From Ruminococcus sp. AM22-13 (lineage in GTDB: Bacteria > Bacillota > Clostridia > Lachnospirales > Lachnospiraceae): DNA of 50,704 nt. The notes below the pieces were generated by a model. The model ran no database searches, was not told the DNA's origin, and saw only the letters and a list, made by a program, of their open reading frames with translations. The stretch spans positions 1 to 50,704 of the forward strand of contig NZ_QRIL01000030.1 in the NCBI RefSeq assembly GCF_003471165.1. Reading direction: 5' to 3'. The position numbers were made by a program, and so were the translations under genes. The stretch's first letter is position 1; every line of letters starts with the position of its first letter. This document shows positions 25,736 to 34,122 of this stretch, in pieces.

Positions 25736-26662
25736 TTATTCCTCCCATAATTTCTGTGGATACAGCCCTCCATCTTTTAAATTCTGAATGGCAGCTACTA
25801 CCACAGGTTTATCTTCTTTGTAAGTTACGCCATACCATTTATCCATAGATTTCAGAACTTTTACAGTTGCTCTCTTCTCACCGAGAAGTTCATCTACTAC
25901 AAATGGCAGGAAATATTCACATTTCAGCGGGTTTACTTTCAGATTCTCATCCAGGAATCTGGGGAATCTGTCTTTCAGCTCTTTCAGGATACTTGCGGAA
26001 AATCCCCACATATTCATGGATACTGTACTGCCTTCCGGAAGCATAGTCCATGTTTTTCCATCATCTTCTGTATAAGCTGTGCCGCCGTCATGCTTTTCGA
26101 TATGGGTACGCTCGTTGATCTTAAGAAGATGTCCTTCTTCGTCTGTCACGCACACACCTCTTGCCACATGGCCATTCTCTGTCAAAGTATTTTCCAGTTT
26201 ATAGCCGACCATCATATATCTGTAAGTATCCGCGGTATCTTCATTCTCTGTCAGGAAATCATACGCCATCTTAAATGCATGGCTTCCGTAATAATCATCT
26301 GCATTAATCACAACGAATGGTCCGTCGATTTCATTGATGCAGCTTAATACTGCATGTCCGGTTCCCCATGGTTTCACACGTCCTTCCGGTACTTCATAGC
26401 CTTCCGGAATATTGTGAAGATCCTGGAAAACATATGATACTTCTAACTGGTTACTGAGACGGTCACCGATGGCGCTTCTGAAGTCTGCTTCATTTTCTTT
26501 TTTGATAATAAATACTACTTTCCGAAATCCGGCCTGTACTGCATCATAAATGGAGAAATCCATAATGATGTGTCCCTCTTTGTCCACCGGATCGATCTGT
26601 TTCAGACCGCCGTAACGGCTTCCCATACCTGCTGCCATAACTACTAATACTGGTTTCTTCAT
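25736..26662 (-). CDS. Sugar-1-phosphate nucleotidyltransferase
   Basis: GT-A-fold NTP transferase of 308 residues. The N-terminal signature is MAAGMGSRYGGLKQ, followed by PWGTGHAVLSC and the metal-binding VINADDYYG. It is followed at 4 bp by the NahK-like kinase, so it probably activates HexNAc-1-phosphate (or hexose-1-phosphate) to a UDP-sugar. That would replace the unrelated LnpC/GalT-type step of the bifidobacterial lacto-N-biose pathway. Nucleotide and sugar specificity cannot be read from sequence. Confidence 0.87.
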   Translation of the reverse strand: MKKPVLVVMAAGMGSRYGGLKQIDPVDKEGHIIMDFSIYDAVQAGFRKVVFIIKKENEADFRSAIGDRLSNQLEVSYVFQDLHNIPEGYEVPEGRVKPWGTGHAVLSCINEIDGPFVVINADDYYGSHAFKMAYDFLTENEDTADTYRYMMVGYKLENTLTENGHVARGVCVTDEEGHLLKINERTHIEKHDGGTAYTEDDGKTWTMLPEGSTVSMNMWGFSASILKELKDRFPRFLDENLKVNPLKCEYFLPFVVDELLGEKRATVKVLKSMDKWYGVTYKEDKPVVVAAIQNLKDGGLYPQKLWEE

Positions 26663-26729
26663 GATTTTTTCCTCTTTTCTTTAAATGTTTTTCGTTACTC
26701 TCAGACTGCCTGGTAACTTTTTTACATTC

Positions 26730-26758
26730 ATCTTATCATACTATGATTTTGAGGTCAA
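26730..26758 (-). promoter_or_regulatory. Promoter of the nucleotidyltransferase-nahK operon
   Basis: Minus-strand TTGACC (26753-26758), 17-bp spacer, TAAGAT (26730-26735). It shows these two genes can be expressed apart from the upstream transporter genes. Confidence 0.65.
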
Positions 26759-26820
26759 AACGTGTTACATAATACATTTCACAATCGCAAGAATTGTTAT
26801 TGCCCTGCTATCCTCTATTA

Positions 26821-27699
26821 TCATCCCTTAATACCACCAGTAACACCACCGATGATCTTCTCAGACAGGAAAATATACAAAATAAATGTCGGCAGGAATA
26901 CAATGATCACCGCTGCAAACATTCCGGCCCAGTCACCTGTATATTTCATGGAGTTGATCATTCCATAAAGTCCGGGTGCAACAGGTTTCAGCTTATCCGA
27001 ACTTGCGAAGATCAAGGACAGGAAATACTCGTTCCAGATATTAATAAAGTTAAAGATTGTCACTGTTACGATTCCTGACTGTGCCATTGGGAACATGATT
27101 TTCCAGAAAGTACGCATGGGAGGGCATCCATCGATTGCTGCCGCTTCCTCATAGGTTCTGGATATATTGCTGAAAAATGTAAGCAGGAAAATAGTCGTAT
27201 AAGGTACGTTAATTCCCACATACAATATGATCAATACCGTTCTTCCTGCTGCCACATTATTCAGGATTCCCATACCGGAAATAATGCTGAAAAGGGGAAG
27301 AACAACCATGATCGCCGGAACACCCATGGCAGATACGAAGCTGGTCTGGATGAATTTATTTGCAATAAAATCAAATCTGGACAGTACATAAGCTGCAGGT
27401 GCGCACACCAGAATCAGAATTGTGCAGGAAATCACCGAATAGATCAGAGAGTTTCCGAAGAATCCTGCGACTCCGGCACCGTTCCATGCTTTTGCATAGT
27501 TTTCAAAATGTAATCCGGACTCAAACTTCAGAGCTTTTCCCTGGAAAATTTCTGCTGTTGTGGAAAAACTCGCCCCGAATACCCAGCCCAGAAGCGCAAT
27601 GGTAAAGATTACCCAGAGCAGCAGGATGATGTATCCCGGCAGGAGTTTGACTTCTTTTTTCAGATTAAAGGGTCTGCGTGCCCCTTTTTCTTTTGCCAT
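26821..27699 (-). CDS. Carbohydrate ABC transporter permease (MalG-type)
   Basis: Inner-membrane component of a CUT1-type sugar importer, 292 residues with six predicted membrane spans. The EAA loop EEAAAIDGCPPMRTFWKIMFP contacts the ATPase. The N-terminus is basic (RRPFNLKKEV) before the first span. GGAGG precedes the ATG, 13 bp after the MalF-type gene. No ATPase gene is in the cluster, so a shared MsmK-like ATPase encoded elsewhere is expected. Confidence 0.92.
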   Translation of the reverse strand: MAKEKGARRPFNLKKEVKLLPGYIILLLWVIFTIALLGWVFGASFSTTAEIFQGKALKFESGLHFENYAKAWNGAGVAGFFGNSLIYSVISCTILILVCAPAAYVLSRFDFIANKFIQTSFVSAMGVPAIMVVLPLFSIISGMGILNNVAAGRTVLIILYVGINVPYTTIFLLTFFSNISRTYEEAAAIDGCPPMRTFWKIMFPMAQSGIVTVTIFNFINIWNEYFLSLIFASSDKLKPVAPGLYGMINSMKYTGDWAGMFAAVIIVFLPTFILYIFLSEKIIGGVTGGIKG

Positions 27700-27712
27700 T
27701 TCTCATCCCTCC

Positions 27713-28618
27713 TTAGAATTCCAGATCATCATCTTTGATCACTTTGTTACAGATTGTAAATACAACGACTACGCAGACACTGAGCAGTACACCGATGGCA
27801 GCTCCCAGACCTGCATTTCGTTCTGTAACTGTATTACCGCCGCCGAAAATCTGCATGTACATATAAACATAAGGGGTAATTGTCTGTGTATCTGCAGTTA
27901 CTGTGGAGAAAAGCTGTGACCATACAAAAAAACCTACACTGCTTACAGACCACATGGTAATGTTGGTCTTAAATACTCCCTTTAACAATGGAAGTGTCAT
28001 ATAGCGGAACTGCGCAGGTTTTGTCGCTCCGTCAATGGTTGCCGCCTCATAATATTCAGGGCTGATACGCTCAATACCGCTGAGCCAGATCAGCATATGG
28101 TATCCAACCATTCCGAAACAATATGCAAACAACAGTGCCCAGAATTTATGGTCATTATCCAGGAACTGGATCTTTGCCAGATTGTCCAGATGTAATGCCG
28201 TAAAAAGATCTTTCAGCAGACCATATCTTGGACTGTATACATACTGCAGCCACATAGTTGCAAGTGCTACTGCACTGACGATATTTGGCATATAAATGAT
28301 CGCGCGGAAAAATTTCTTTCCTCTGATTCCGCTGGTAAGGATAACTGCAAATAAAAGAGACAGACTCATTACCACCAGACCGCCGATCAGCCAGATACGA
28401 AACAGGTTAAAAAATGAAGTCTTAAATAAGCTGGTACTCATCAGCTTTGTATAGTTTCCGAACCCTACAAATTTCCATAAATCCATGGAATCTGTAACTC
28501 CGTCAATCTTGAAAAAGCTCATGATCACTGTTCTGATAATCGGATAAAGAAAGATTCCCAGAAACAGCAGAACTGCCGGAGTCAGAAATACAACAATCAT
28601 CGTTTTATTTTTCTTCAA
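27713..28618 (-). CDS. Carbohydrate ABC transporter permease (MalF-type)
   Basis: Membrane component that pairs with the MalG-type permease. It has six predicted spans and the EAA loop EYYEAATIDGATKPAQFRYM. The start is TTG at 28616-28618 (301 residues, MKKNKTMIVVFL), 7 bp after GGAGG. The ATG at 28690 would add 24 residues from a repeat-like segment that do not form a signal. It is separated from the binding-protein gene by a terminator-like hairpin, as is common where the binding protein is needed in excess. Confidence 0.9.
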   Translation of the reverse strand: MKKNKTMIVVFLTPAVLLFLGIFLYPIIRTVIMSFFKIDGVTDSMDLWKFVGFGNYTKLMSTSLFKTSFFNLFRIWLIGGLVVMSLSLLFAVILTSGIRGKKFFRAIIYMPNIVSAVALATMWLQYVYSPRYGLLKDLFTALHLDNLAKIQFLDNDHKFWALLFAYCFGMVGYHMLIWLSGIERISPEYYEAATIDGATKPAQFRYMTLPLLKGVFKTNITMWSVSSVGFFVWSQLFSTVTADTQTITPYVYMYMQIFGGGNTVTERNAGLGAAIGVLLSVCVVVVFTICNKVIKDDDLEF

Positions 28619-28647
28619 ACAAATACCTCCTCTGTAAGTAATACCAT

Positions 28648-28735
28648 ATCTACGGATTGCTACGCTTCGCTCCCGCAATCCTCCAGCCATTCGGAATCCG
28701 CTGATTTACTTCGTAAATCACTACTTCCTCATGTC
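28648..28735. repeat. Repeat-like segment (GGATTGCTACGC type)
   Basis: The segment GGATTGCTACGCTTCGCTCC followed by CGCAATCC is a hairpin-rich block. Similar wording, GGATTGCTACGCAGC...GCTCCCGCA, occurs at 10877-10907 after hprK. GATTTACTTCGTAAATC is a further small palindrome here. Confidence 0.4.
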
Positions 28736-28744
28736 TGTCGGTTT

Positions 28745-28787
28745 CAAAAAGACAGATGGTGGCAGCGTAGATACGATGCCACCATCT
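28745..28787 (-). terminator. Intra-operon terminator/stabilising hairpin
   Basis: On the minus strand AGATGGTGGCA pairs perfectly with TGCCACCATCT (12-nt loop), followed by GTCTTTTT. It directly follows the binding-protein stop and precedes the permease genes, and probably lowers permease expression. Confidence 0.8.
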
Positions 28788-28802
28788 CTATAAATTCTTT
28801 AT

Positions 28803-30053
28803 TTATTTCGCTGCGTCCTGCATAGTGGAAACAAATTCATCTGCTGTAATGGAACCTGCCATTAATTTGATGAAGTTTTCTTTGATAACCGGAGTCATAT
28901 CTACGTTAGATTCTACGCCGCATGCCCATGTGAAACGGTTTGTGCTCTGCTCGATCACAGGTTTTGCACACTCAACCATTGCCGGCCATTCTGTGTTTGT
29001 TGTATCAGCCGGAATACCTACAGTTTCATCTGCAAGTTTCTGGTCGTATTCACCTTTTGTAATGAATGTGATCAGATCAAATGCTTCTTTTGCAAGCTTT
29101 GTATCTTTGTTGACACCAAATACCTGTGCGCCGAAATTGTTTGTTTCGATTCCGTTTGCTCCGTCTGTAAGTGCCGGATATGCGAAGCATCCCCAGTGGA
29201 AGTCAGGGCCTGCCATCTCTTTTACTTCGTTTGGTAACCAGGAGCCATTCAGATACATTGCAGCTGTTCCAAGTGCAAGCTCTGTGTTCTGACCTGCAGG
29301 CCATACGTTGGAACCAACCATCTCTGAATAATATCCGTTAGATGCAAGTTCTTCGATATCCTGTGCCATCTGAAGAACTGCAGGATCATCCCATTTACCT
29401 TCAGTTACGATCTCTTTTACTTTATCTTCGCCAACCAGTCTTGCAAGATGATATCCGATCACACATGTTGCATAGGCATCATCCATAGTCATTGGTGTGA
29501 TTCCTGCATCTTTTAATTTCTGGCATACATCTTTGAATTCATCCCATGTCTTCGGTTCTTCTGTAATTCCTGCCTGCTCAAACAGATCTTTGTTATAGAA
29601 GAAAGCAAATACGTTTGGCTGATATGGAATTGTTTTTAATGTGCCGCCACCAGCATCACGGCATGCTGCCATCAGACCTGCATTTGCAGTTGCTTCATAG
29701 TCATTGTCTTTCGCAAGGTCTTCCAGATCCAAAAGATATTTACCGTACATTCCGTTTACACGGTCAATATCTTCGTCAAAAATATCAATCTGTGTGCCGC
29801 CGTCCAGTGCAGGCTGAAGTGCTTCACGGTTTCCGGTACGTCCCTTAAACTGAAGGTCTACCTTAACTCCTGTCTGCTCTGTATAAGCGTCAACTGCTTC
29901 CTGAATTACCTGACCCTGTGGCTCTGTAGCTTCCCACATTGACCAGTAAACTAATGTGTCATCAGCTGCCTGAACAGTGAAAGCCGGTGCTGCAAGTGAA
30001 CCAACCATAACCGCACATAATGTTGCACTAAGCATCTTTTTCTTCATACCCAT
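28803..30053 (-). CDS. Extracellular sugar-binding protein of ABC transporter
   Basis: CUT1-type solute-binding protein of 416 residues. It has a signal peptide (basic MKKK, hydrophobic core, cleavage after VQA at about 29) and a mature start ADDTLVYWSMWEATEPQ. Later blocks such as IPYQPNVFAFFYNKDLFEQAGI and MYLNGSWLPNEV are typical of the family. No lipobox cysteine is visible, which is unusual in a monoderm. It is the first gene of the transporter operon, divergent from an AraC regulator. HexNAc-sugar transport is inferred from the downstream kinase. Confidence 0.92.
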   Translation of the reverse strand: MGMKKKMLSATLCAVMVGSLAAPAFTVQAADDTLVYWSMWEATEPQGQVIQEAVDAYTEQTGVKVDLQFKGRTGNREALQPALDGGTQIDIFDEDIDRVNGMYGKYLLDLEDLAKDNDYEATANAGLMAACRDAGGGTLKTIPYQPNVFAFFYNKDLFEQAGITEEPKTWDEFKDVCQKLKDAGITPMTMDDAYATCVIGYHLARLVGEDKVKEIVTEGKWDDPAVLQMAQDIEELASNGYYSEMVGSNVWPAGQNTELALGTAAMYLNGSWLPNEVKEMAGPDFHWGCFAYPALTDGANGIETNNFGAQVFGVNKDTKLAKEAFDLITFITKGEYDQKLADETVGIPADTTNTEWPAMVECAKPVIEQSTNRFTWACGVESNVDMTPVIKENFIKLMAGSITADEFVSTMQDAAK

Positions 30054-30156
30054 AACCTTTTTCCTCCTTTGTCGGTTTTGACATTTTGTCTTCTTCTTTT
30101 TTCTCTCTTTTCGCTCTTTTGTTGATTTTCAACAATTATTTCTTTTGGTAGTTCTT

Positions 30157-30192
30157 ATTTTATCATTTTTGCACAAATAGTATTTGCACAAA
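30157..30192 (-). promoter_or_regulatory. Transporter promoter with two TTTGTGCAAA direct repeats
   Basis: Minus-strand -10 TAAAAT (30157-30162) has no recognisable -35. Two identical 10-bp repeats (TTTGCACAAA on the plus strand, at 30168-30177 and 30183-30192) with 15-bp period lie over the spacer and -35 positions. This fits an AraC-type regulator binding site. Confidence 0.6.
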
Positions 30193-30244
30193 CGTCCATT
30201 TCTTTTGTACAAAAATTCATTTTCAACTGGTTTTTCATCTGTTT

Positions 30245-30268
30245 TTGTTGTATACTTGTACACAACAA
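30245..30268 (+). promoter_or_regulatory. Promoter region of the araC-type gene with inverted repeat
   Basis: TATACT at 30251-30256 lies inside the near-perfect inverted repeat TTGTTGTATAC-TT-GTACACAACAA (one mismatch). The -35 is weak. Position 42-60 bp before the ATG fits autoregulation. Confidence 0.5.
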
Positions 30269-30309
30269 CCATATTGCAGATTTCTGACAGCAAGAGGGAG
30301 GTGTCAATA

Positions 30310-31209
30310 ATGGCTTTTGAGAGTATGTATCTGGAAGAAGATATTCATATTGACCGAATTTATACAATCCACTATTTTGAATACAAAAGTGATTTTCACT
30401 TTGCAGGAGAACGCCATAATTTCTGGGAATTTCAATGTGTAGATAAGGGAAAGGCGGAAATAGAAACAGATAACGGTATCTACCATCTGACAAGTGGGCA
30501 GCTCATCTTTCACAGACCAAATGAATTTCATAACCTTATTGCCATAGGAAATACCGCTCCTAATATTGTGGTAGTTTCTTTTGAATGCGATTCTCCATGT
30601 ATGAAATTCTTTGAGAAAAAATTGCTGAAACTTTCTGATTCTGAAAGAAATCTCATGGGAATGCTGATCGCTGAGGCCCGCCGCTGTATCAAAACCCCTC
30701 TGGATGACCCTTATACAGAAAAGATGGAAAAGAAAGAAGATTTTTTGTTTGGTTCTCAGCAGCTGATCCGAATTTATCTTGAACAGATGCTGATCTATAT
30801 GATCCGGAGAAATTCTTCTCCTCCCATGACTGTACCTGTCAGCCAATTTGTGAATCTGAAAAATAATTCCGCTGTCTATAAACGTGTCATTGCTTATATG
30901 GAGGACCACATCCGGGAAAATATTACACTCTACGATCTGTGCCATGACAATATGATCGGACGCTCCCAGCTTCAGAAAATATTTCAGGAACAACATCAGT
31001 GCGGCGCCATGGATTTCTTTTCCCGTTTAAAGATTGCCTATGCCAGACAGCTGATCCGCGAGAACCAGATGAACTTCACACAGATTTCGGAATTTCTGGG
31101 ATACTCTTCCATCCATTACTTTTCCAGACAGTTTAAAAAAATTTCCGGAATGACACCTACAGAATATATCACATCAATAAAGGCGCTCTCAGAACGAGAG
31201 CGCCAGTAA
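30310..31209 (+). CDS. AraC-family transcriptional regulator
   Basis: 299 residues. The N-terminal cupin-like sensor domain includes HNFWEFQCVDKGKAEIET and HLTSGQLIFHRPNEFH. The C-terminal double helix-turn-helix has NITLYDLCHDNMIGRSQLQK and the AraC signature SIHYFSRQFKKISGMTPTEY. The ATG at 30310 follows AGGGAGG; the longer frame from 30184 would span the promoter. It is divergent from the transporter operon and convergent with a second binding-protein gene, so it probably controls one or both. The stop lies next to a hairpin that terminates the opposite gene. Confidence 0.93.
   Translation: MAFESMYLEEDIHIDRIYTIHYFEYKSDFHFAGERHNFWEFQCVDKGKAEIETDNGIYHLTSGQLIFHRPNEFHNLIAIGNTAPNIVVVSFECDSPCMKFFEKKLLKLSDSERNLMGMLIAEARRCIKTPLDDPYTEKMEKKEDFLFGSQQLIRIYLEQMLIYMIRRNSSPPMTVPVSQFVNLKNNSAVYKRVIAYMEDHIRENITLYDLCHDNMIGRSQLQKIFQEQHQCGAMDFFSRLKIAYARQLIRENQMNFTQISEFLGYSSIHYFSRQFKKISGMTPTEYITSIKALSERERQ
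31182..31204 (-). terminator. Terminator of the second binding-protein gene, inside araC-type 3' end
   Basis: GGCGCTCTC and GAGAGCGCC form a perfect 9-bp stem with a 5-nt loop, followed on the minus strand by TTTATT. It lies in the last codons of the opposite-strand gene. Confidence 0.75.
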
Positions 31210-31249
31210 TACCAGACCAGTATTTTCATAATATCGAACAGCCTTTTTC

Positions 31250-32518
31250 TTATTTCATACTGCTGAGATTCTCTATAAATTCATCCGATGTTTCTTCTAA
31301 TCTTGTAAGCTTCAGAAGTTCGCTTTGTATCTGTTCTTTATAATCCGTATCTGCCTCCAGACCTGCAGCCCACATGTACGGCTTGGACATTTCTTCCACA
31401 TATGGAACTGCATCTTCCAGCATCTGCGGCCACTGAGTATTGTCCACATCTGCCGGAATAGAATTTACTGCTTCTGTCATTTTCATATCTGTCTCACCGG
31501 TACAGATAGAATATGCAAAATCAAAGGCTTCCTGCTTCATCTGAGAGTCTTTTGTCACACCAAATCCCTGTGCGCCAATCATAACCCCTTCGGTGCCATC
31601 TGCTCCATCCTTCACAGCTGGCCAGGGGAAAAATCCCCATGAATCATCAGTACCGGTGGCCTCTGTCACCTCATTTGGACCCCAGGAACCCTGAACCACC
31701 ATGATTGCCCCTCCATCACCAACCTCATTCTGTCCATCCGGATGCTGCGCCGGTGCAATCTCACTCATATATCCGGCAAAAAACAGTGTTCGGATATCTG
31801 CGGCAGCCTGCTTTGCCTCAGGTATCTGAGACCAGGTGCAGTTACGGATCAACTGCTGCACTTTCTCCTGTCCAAGATATCTGGCAAGCTGATATCCATA
31901 AAGTAGATTTACGTATTCTTCATCACAGGTCATTGCACTTAAACCACTGTCACTGTTTTTGATCTTGCGACATACTCTGATCAGTTTCTCCCATGTATCG
32001 GGAATATCCTGTTCTGTAAGCCCCGCCTCTTCCCACAAGTCTTTATTGTACCACACGCCTGCAATATATGGCTGATAAGGCATGGCAAGAAGTTTTCCAT
32101 TTCCCCAGCCCTCTACCTGTTCCAACAATACCGGCATAATGTGGTTCTCATAGTCTACGGTATCTGCCATTTCTTCTAATTCTGCCAGATACTCTTTATG
32201 TTCCTGTGCCATTCTCTGGTAATCGTCATCAAAAAGATCTATCTGCTCTCCGGCATCCAGTGCAGGACCTATCAGCGACTGGATTCCTCTGCCTTTCCAC
32301 TGAATCTCTACAGAAATACCTGTAGCTTCTTCATAAGCCTGGGCTGCTTCTTTTATCACATCTGCCTGTGGTTCATCTTCTTCCCACATAGACCAGTATA
32401 CAATACTCTGTTCCGGGATTTCTGTAATCTCATCTGACGCTGATACAGTAGTTGCTCCTGCTGTAAACAGCATTGACAAACAACTCATACCCACTGCAAT
32501 GCTTCTCCATTTTTCCAT
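31250..32518 (-). CDS. Second extracellular sugar-binding protein (paralogue)
   Basis: CUT1-type solute-binding protein, 422 residues from the ATG at 32516-32518, which is preceded by GGAGGG; that site overlaps an earlier ATG at 32536. It shares with the 28803-30053 protein the mature start VYWSMWE, LPYQP-like MPYQPYIAGVWYNKDLWEEAGL, PNEV and the C-terminal MWAAGLEADTDY arrangement, so the two are paralogues. Signal peptide cleavage after VSA is likely; GMSC is a poor lipobox. No permease is next to it, so it probably feeds the neighbouring permeases with another ligand. It has its own promoter (32572-32600). Confidence 0.9.
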   Translation of the reverse strand: MEKWRSIAVGMSCLSMLFTAGATTVSASDEITEIPEQSIVYWSMWEEDEPQADVIKEAAQAYEEATGISVEIQWKGRGIQSLIGPALDAGEQIDLFDDDYQRMAQEHKEYLAELEEMADTVDYENHIMPVLLEQVEGWGNGKLLAMPYQPYIAGVWYNKDLWEEAGLTEQDIPDTWEKLIRVCRKIKNSDSGLSAMTCDEEYVNLLYGYQLARYLGQEKVQQLIRNCTWSQIPEAKQAAADIRTLFFAGYMSEIAPAQHPDGQNEVGDGGAIMVVQGSWGPNEVTEATGTDDSWGFFPWPAVKDGADGTEGVMIGAQGFGVTKDSQMKQEAFDFAYSICTGETDMKMTEAVNSIPADVDNTQWPQMLEDAVPYVEEMSKPYMWAAGLEADTDYKEQIQSELLKLTRLEETSDEFIENLSSMK

Positions 32519-32571
32519 ACTGAAAATACCCTCCATTGTACCTGCTTTTACATGGATAACTGTCTGATTTT

Positions 32572-32600
32572 ATTTTCTCCAATAATCACTTGTCTGTCAA
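32572..32600 (-). promoter_or_regulatory. Promoter of the second binding-protein gene
   Basis: Minus-strand TTGACA (32595-32600), 17-bp spacer, GAAAAT (32572-32577), about 55 bp upstream of the ATG. Confidence 0.55.
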
Positions 32601-32692
32601 TCCCCAAAATTTATACATTTCTAACAACCATGTCGAATACTGTTCACCCTCTTTTCAACACCAGACAAAATCATCCGTTTCACTACGCAGGC

Positions 32693-32745
32693 TCTAGAGT
32701 GTGTTTGAAAAAGGCTCTACAACGAATATCTGCTCCGCAGGAGAC
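32693..32745. repeat. GAGCGTGTT-type element (copy 3, partial)
   Basis: GAGTGTGTTTGAAAAAGGCT followed by CTACAA matches the minus-strand reading of the element at 3564-3648 (GAGCGTGTTAAAAAAGGCT then TTCTACAA). It abuts the phoR stop codon. Confidence 0.45.
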
Positions 32746-34089
32746 TTACTTAGTTTGATCAAACAGGATTTCCATCTTCGTTCCCTTACCCGGCTCACTG
32801 TCCAGAAGAATCTTCGCATGATGCAAAACCGCGCCGTGTTTTACAATAGAAAGCCCCAGGCCTGTACCTCCGGTTTCACGTGAATGACTCTTGTCCACTC
32901 TGTAAAAACGCTCGAAGATTCTCTGCTGTTCGCTTTCCGGAATACCTATTCCGTTATCTTCCACACGAAAGTACGGTTTCCCATTAAGTTTTCCCACAAA
33001 AACCTTTACGTCTCCACCATCCTGAGTATAGCGAATGGCATTATCTGTAATATTGTAGAACATTTCATATAGTACATGGCGTACTCCCTGCATCTGTGCA
33101 GATTCGCCTGTATATTCCAGATTAATCTTTTTCTTTGCTGCCCTGTTCTGCAGATTGTTAATCACATCTTCCCCAAGTTCTCCGATATCAACCTGTTCAA
33201 ACATAGTTTCTCCGTTCTTCTCATCCAGTCTGGAAAGCTGAATAATATCTGCAACCAGATTGGATAAACGCTCGGACTCATGAAAAATCCTGCCGGAAAA
33301 ATCCTGTATCTTGTCCGGCGGTACCATTCCATTCATCATAAGCTCAGCATATCCGGAAATGGACATTAACGGCGTTTTTAATTCATGAGAAACATTTGCG
33401 GTAAATTCTTTTCTTGCACTCTCTGCGTTCTTCAGATCTTCCATTTGTTTCTTGATCTGCCGGTTCTGCTGATCCAGCCGAAACAGTAACGGCCTCAGTT
33501 CTTCATAACAGACATTGTCCAGCGGCTTTTCCAGATTAATCTGATTAATCGGTTCGATGAGCTTTTGTGTCTGGTTCTGTACCAGAAAAAACTCGATCAC
33601 AAAGATCACACATACCAGTCCTCCAAGCAGTAGAAAACTGGATAACATAGTCATCAAAAGACTGTCTGTGGTCCTGGCCACACGAAGAACCTGATCATCT
33701 TTTAATTTTATCGCATAATAGAAAGTCTGTTTTGACAGGGTATCAGAATATCTGACCATTTCACCGAATCCCTTTTTCTCAGCTTCAATAAACTCTGGTC
33801 TGTTGCTGTGGTTTTCCATTTCAGAAGGATTCTCAATGCTGTCAAACAACACATCACCATCTTTTCCCAGAAGAGTGATGCGGCTGCTGGTGGCATCCCC
33901 TATCTTATCTGTAAGAAAGTCCCTTCCATCTTCTTCCAGTCCTGTTTTAATGTATGCAGCTTCGTCTCTGACACCTTGTTTCATATAAATATCATATCTG
34001 TTATACATGACAGTTCCTGCTGCCAGGAATGTAAGTATTACGGATAAGATAATAAGTAAACTGGTGTGACTGAATATTTTATGCTTCAT
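32746..34089 (-). CDS. phoR: Sensor histidine kinase PhoR-like
   Basis: Membrane sensor kinase of a phosphate-type two-component system, 447 residues. The first membrane span is at about 10-28, an extracytoplasmic sensor region follows, and a second span lies at about 146-170. The phospho-acceptor block is SHELKTPLMSISGYAE (H235), the N box is NITDNAIRYT, and the G boxes are DNGIGIP and GTGLGLSIVKH. The ATG at 34087-34089 follows AGGAGTG; the earlier in-frame ATG at 34119 lacks a ribosome site. It lies directly after the response-regulator gene. The phosphate role is inferred from neighbours. Confidence 0.9.
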   Translation of the reverse strand: MKHKIFSHTSLLIILSVILTFLAAGTVMYNRYDIYMKQGVRDEAAYIKTGLEEDGRDFLTDKIGDATSSRITLLGKDGDVLFDSIENPSEMENHSNRPEFIEAEKKGFGEMVRYSDTLSKQTFYYAIKLKDDQVLRVARTTDSLLMTMLSSFLLLGGLVCVIFVIEFFLVQNQTQKLIEPINQINLEKPLDNVCYEELRPLLFRLDQQNRQIKKQMEDLKNAESARKEFTANVSHELKTPLMSISGYAELMMNGMVPPDKIQDFSGRIFHESERLSNLVADIIQLSRLDEKNGETMFEQVDIGELGEDVINNLQNRAAKKKINLEYTGESAQMQGVRHVLYEMFYNITDNAIRYTQDGGDVKVFVGKLNGKPYFRVEDNGIGIPESEQQRIFERFYRVDKSHSRETGGTGLGLSIVKHGAVLHHAKILLDSEPGKGTKMEILFDQTK

Positions 34090-34122
34090 TTTTCCACTCC
34101 TGTTTTTCGTCTGTTTCATCTG

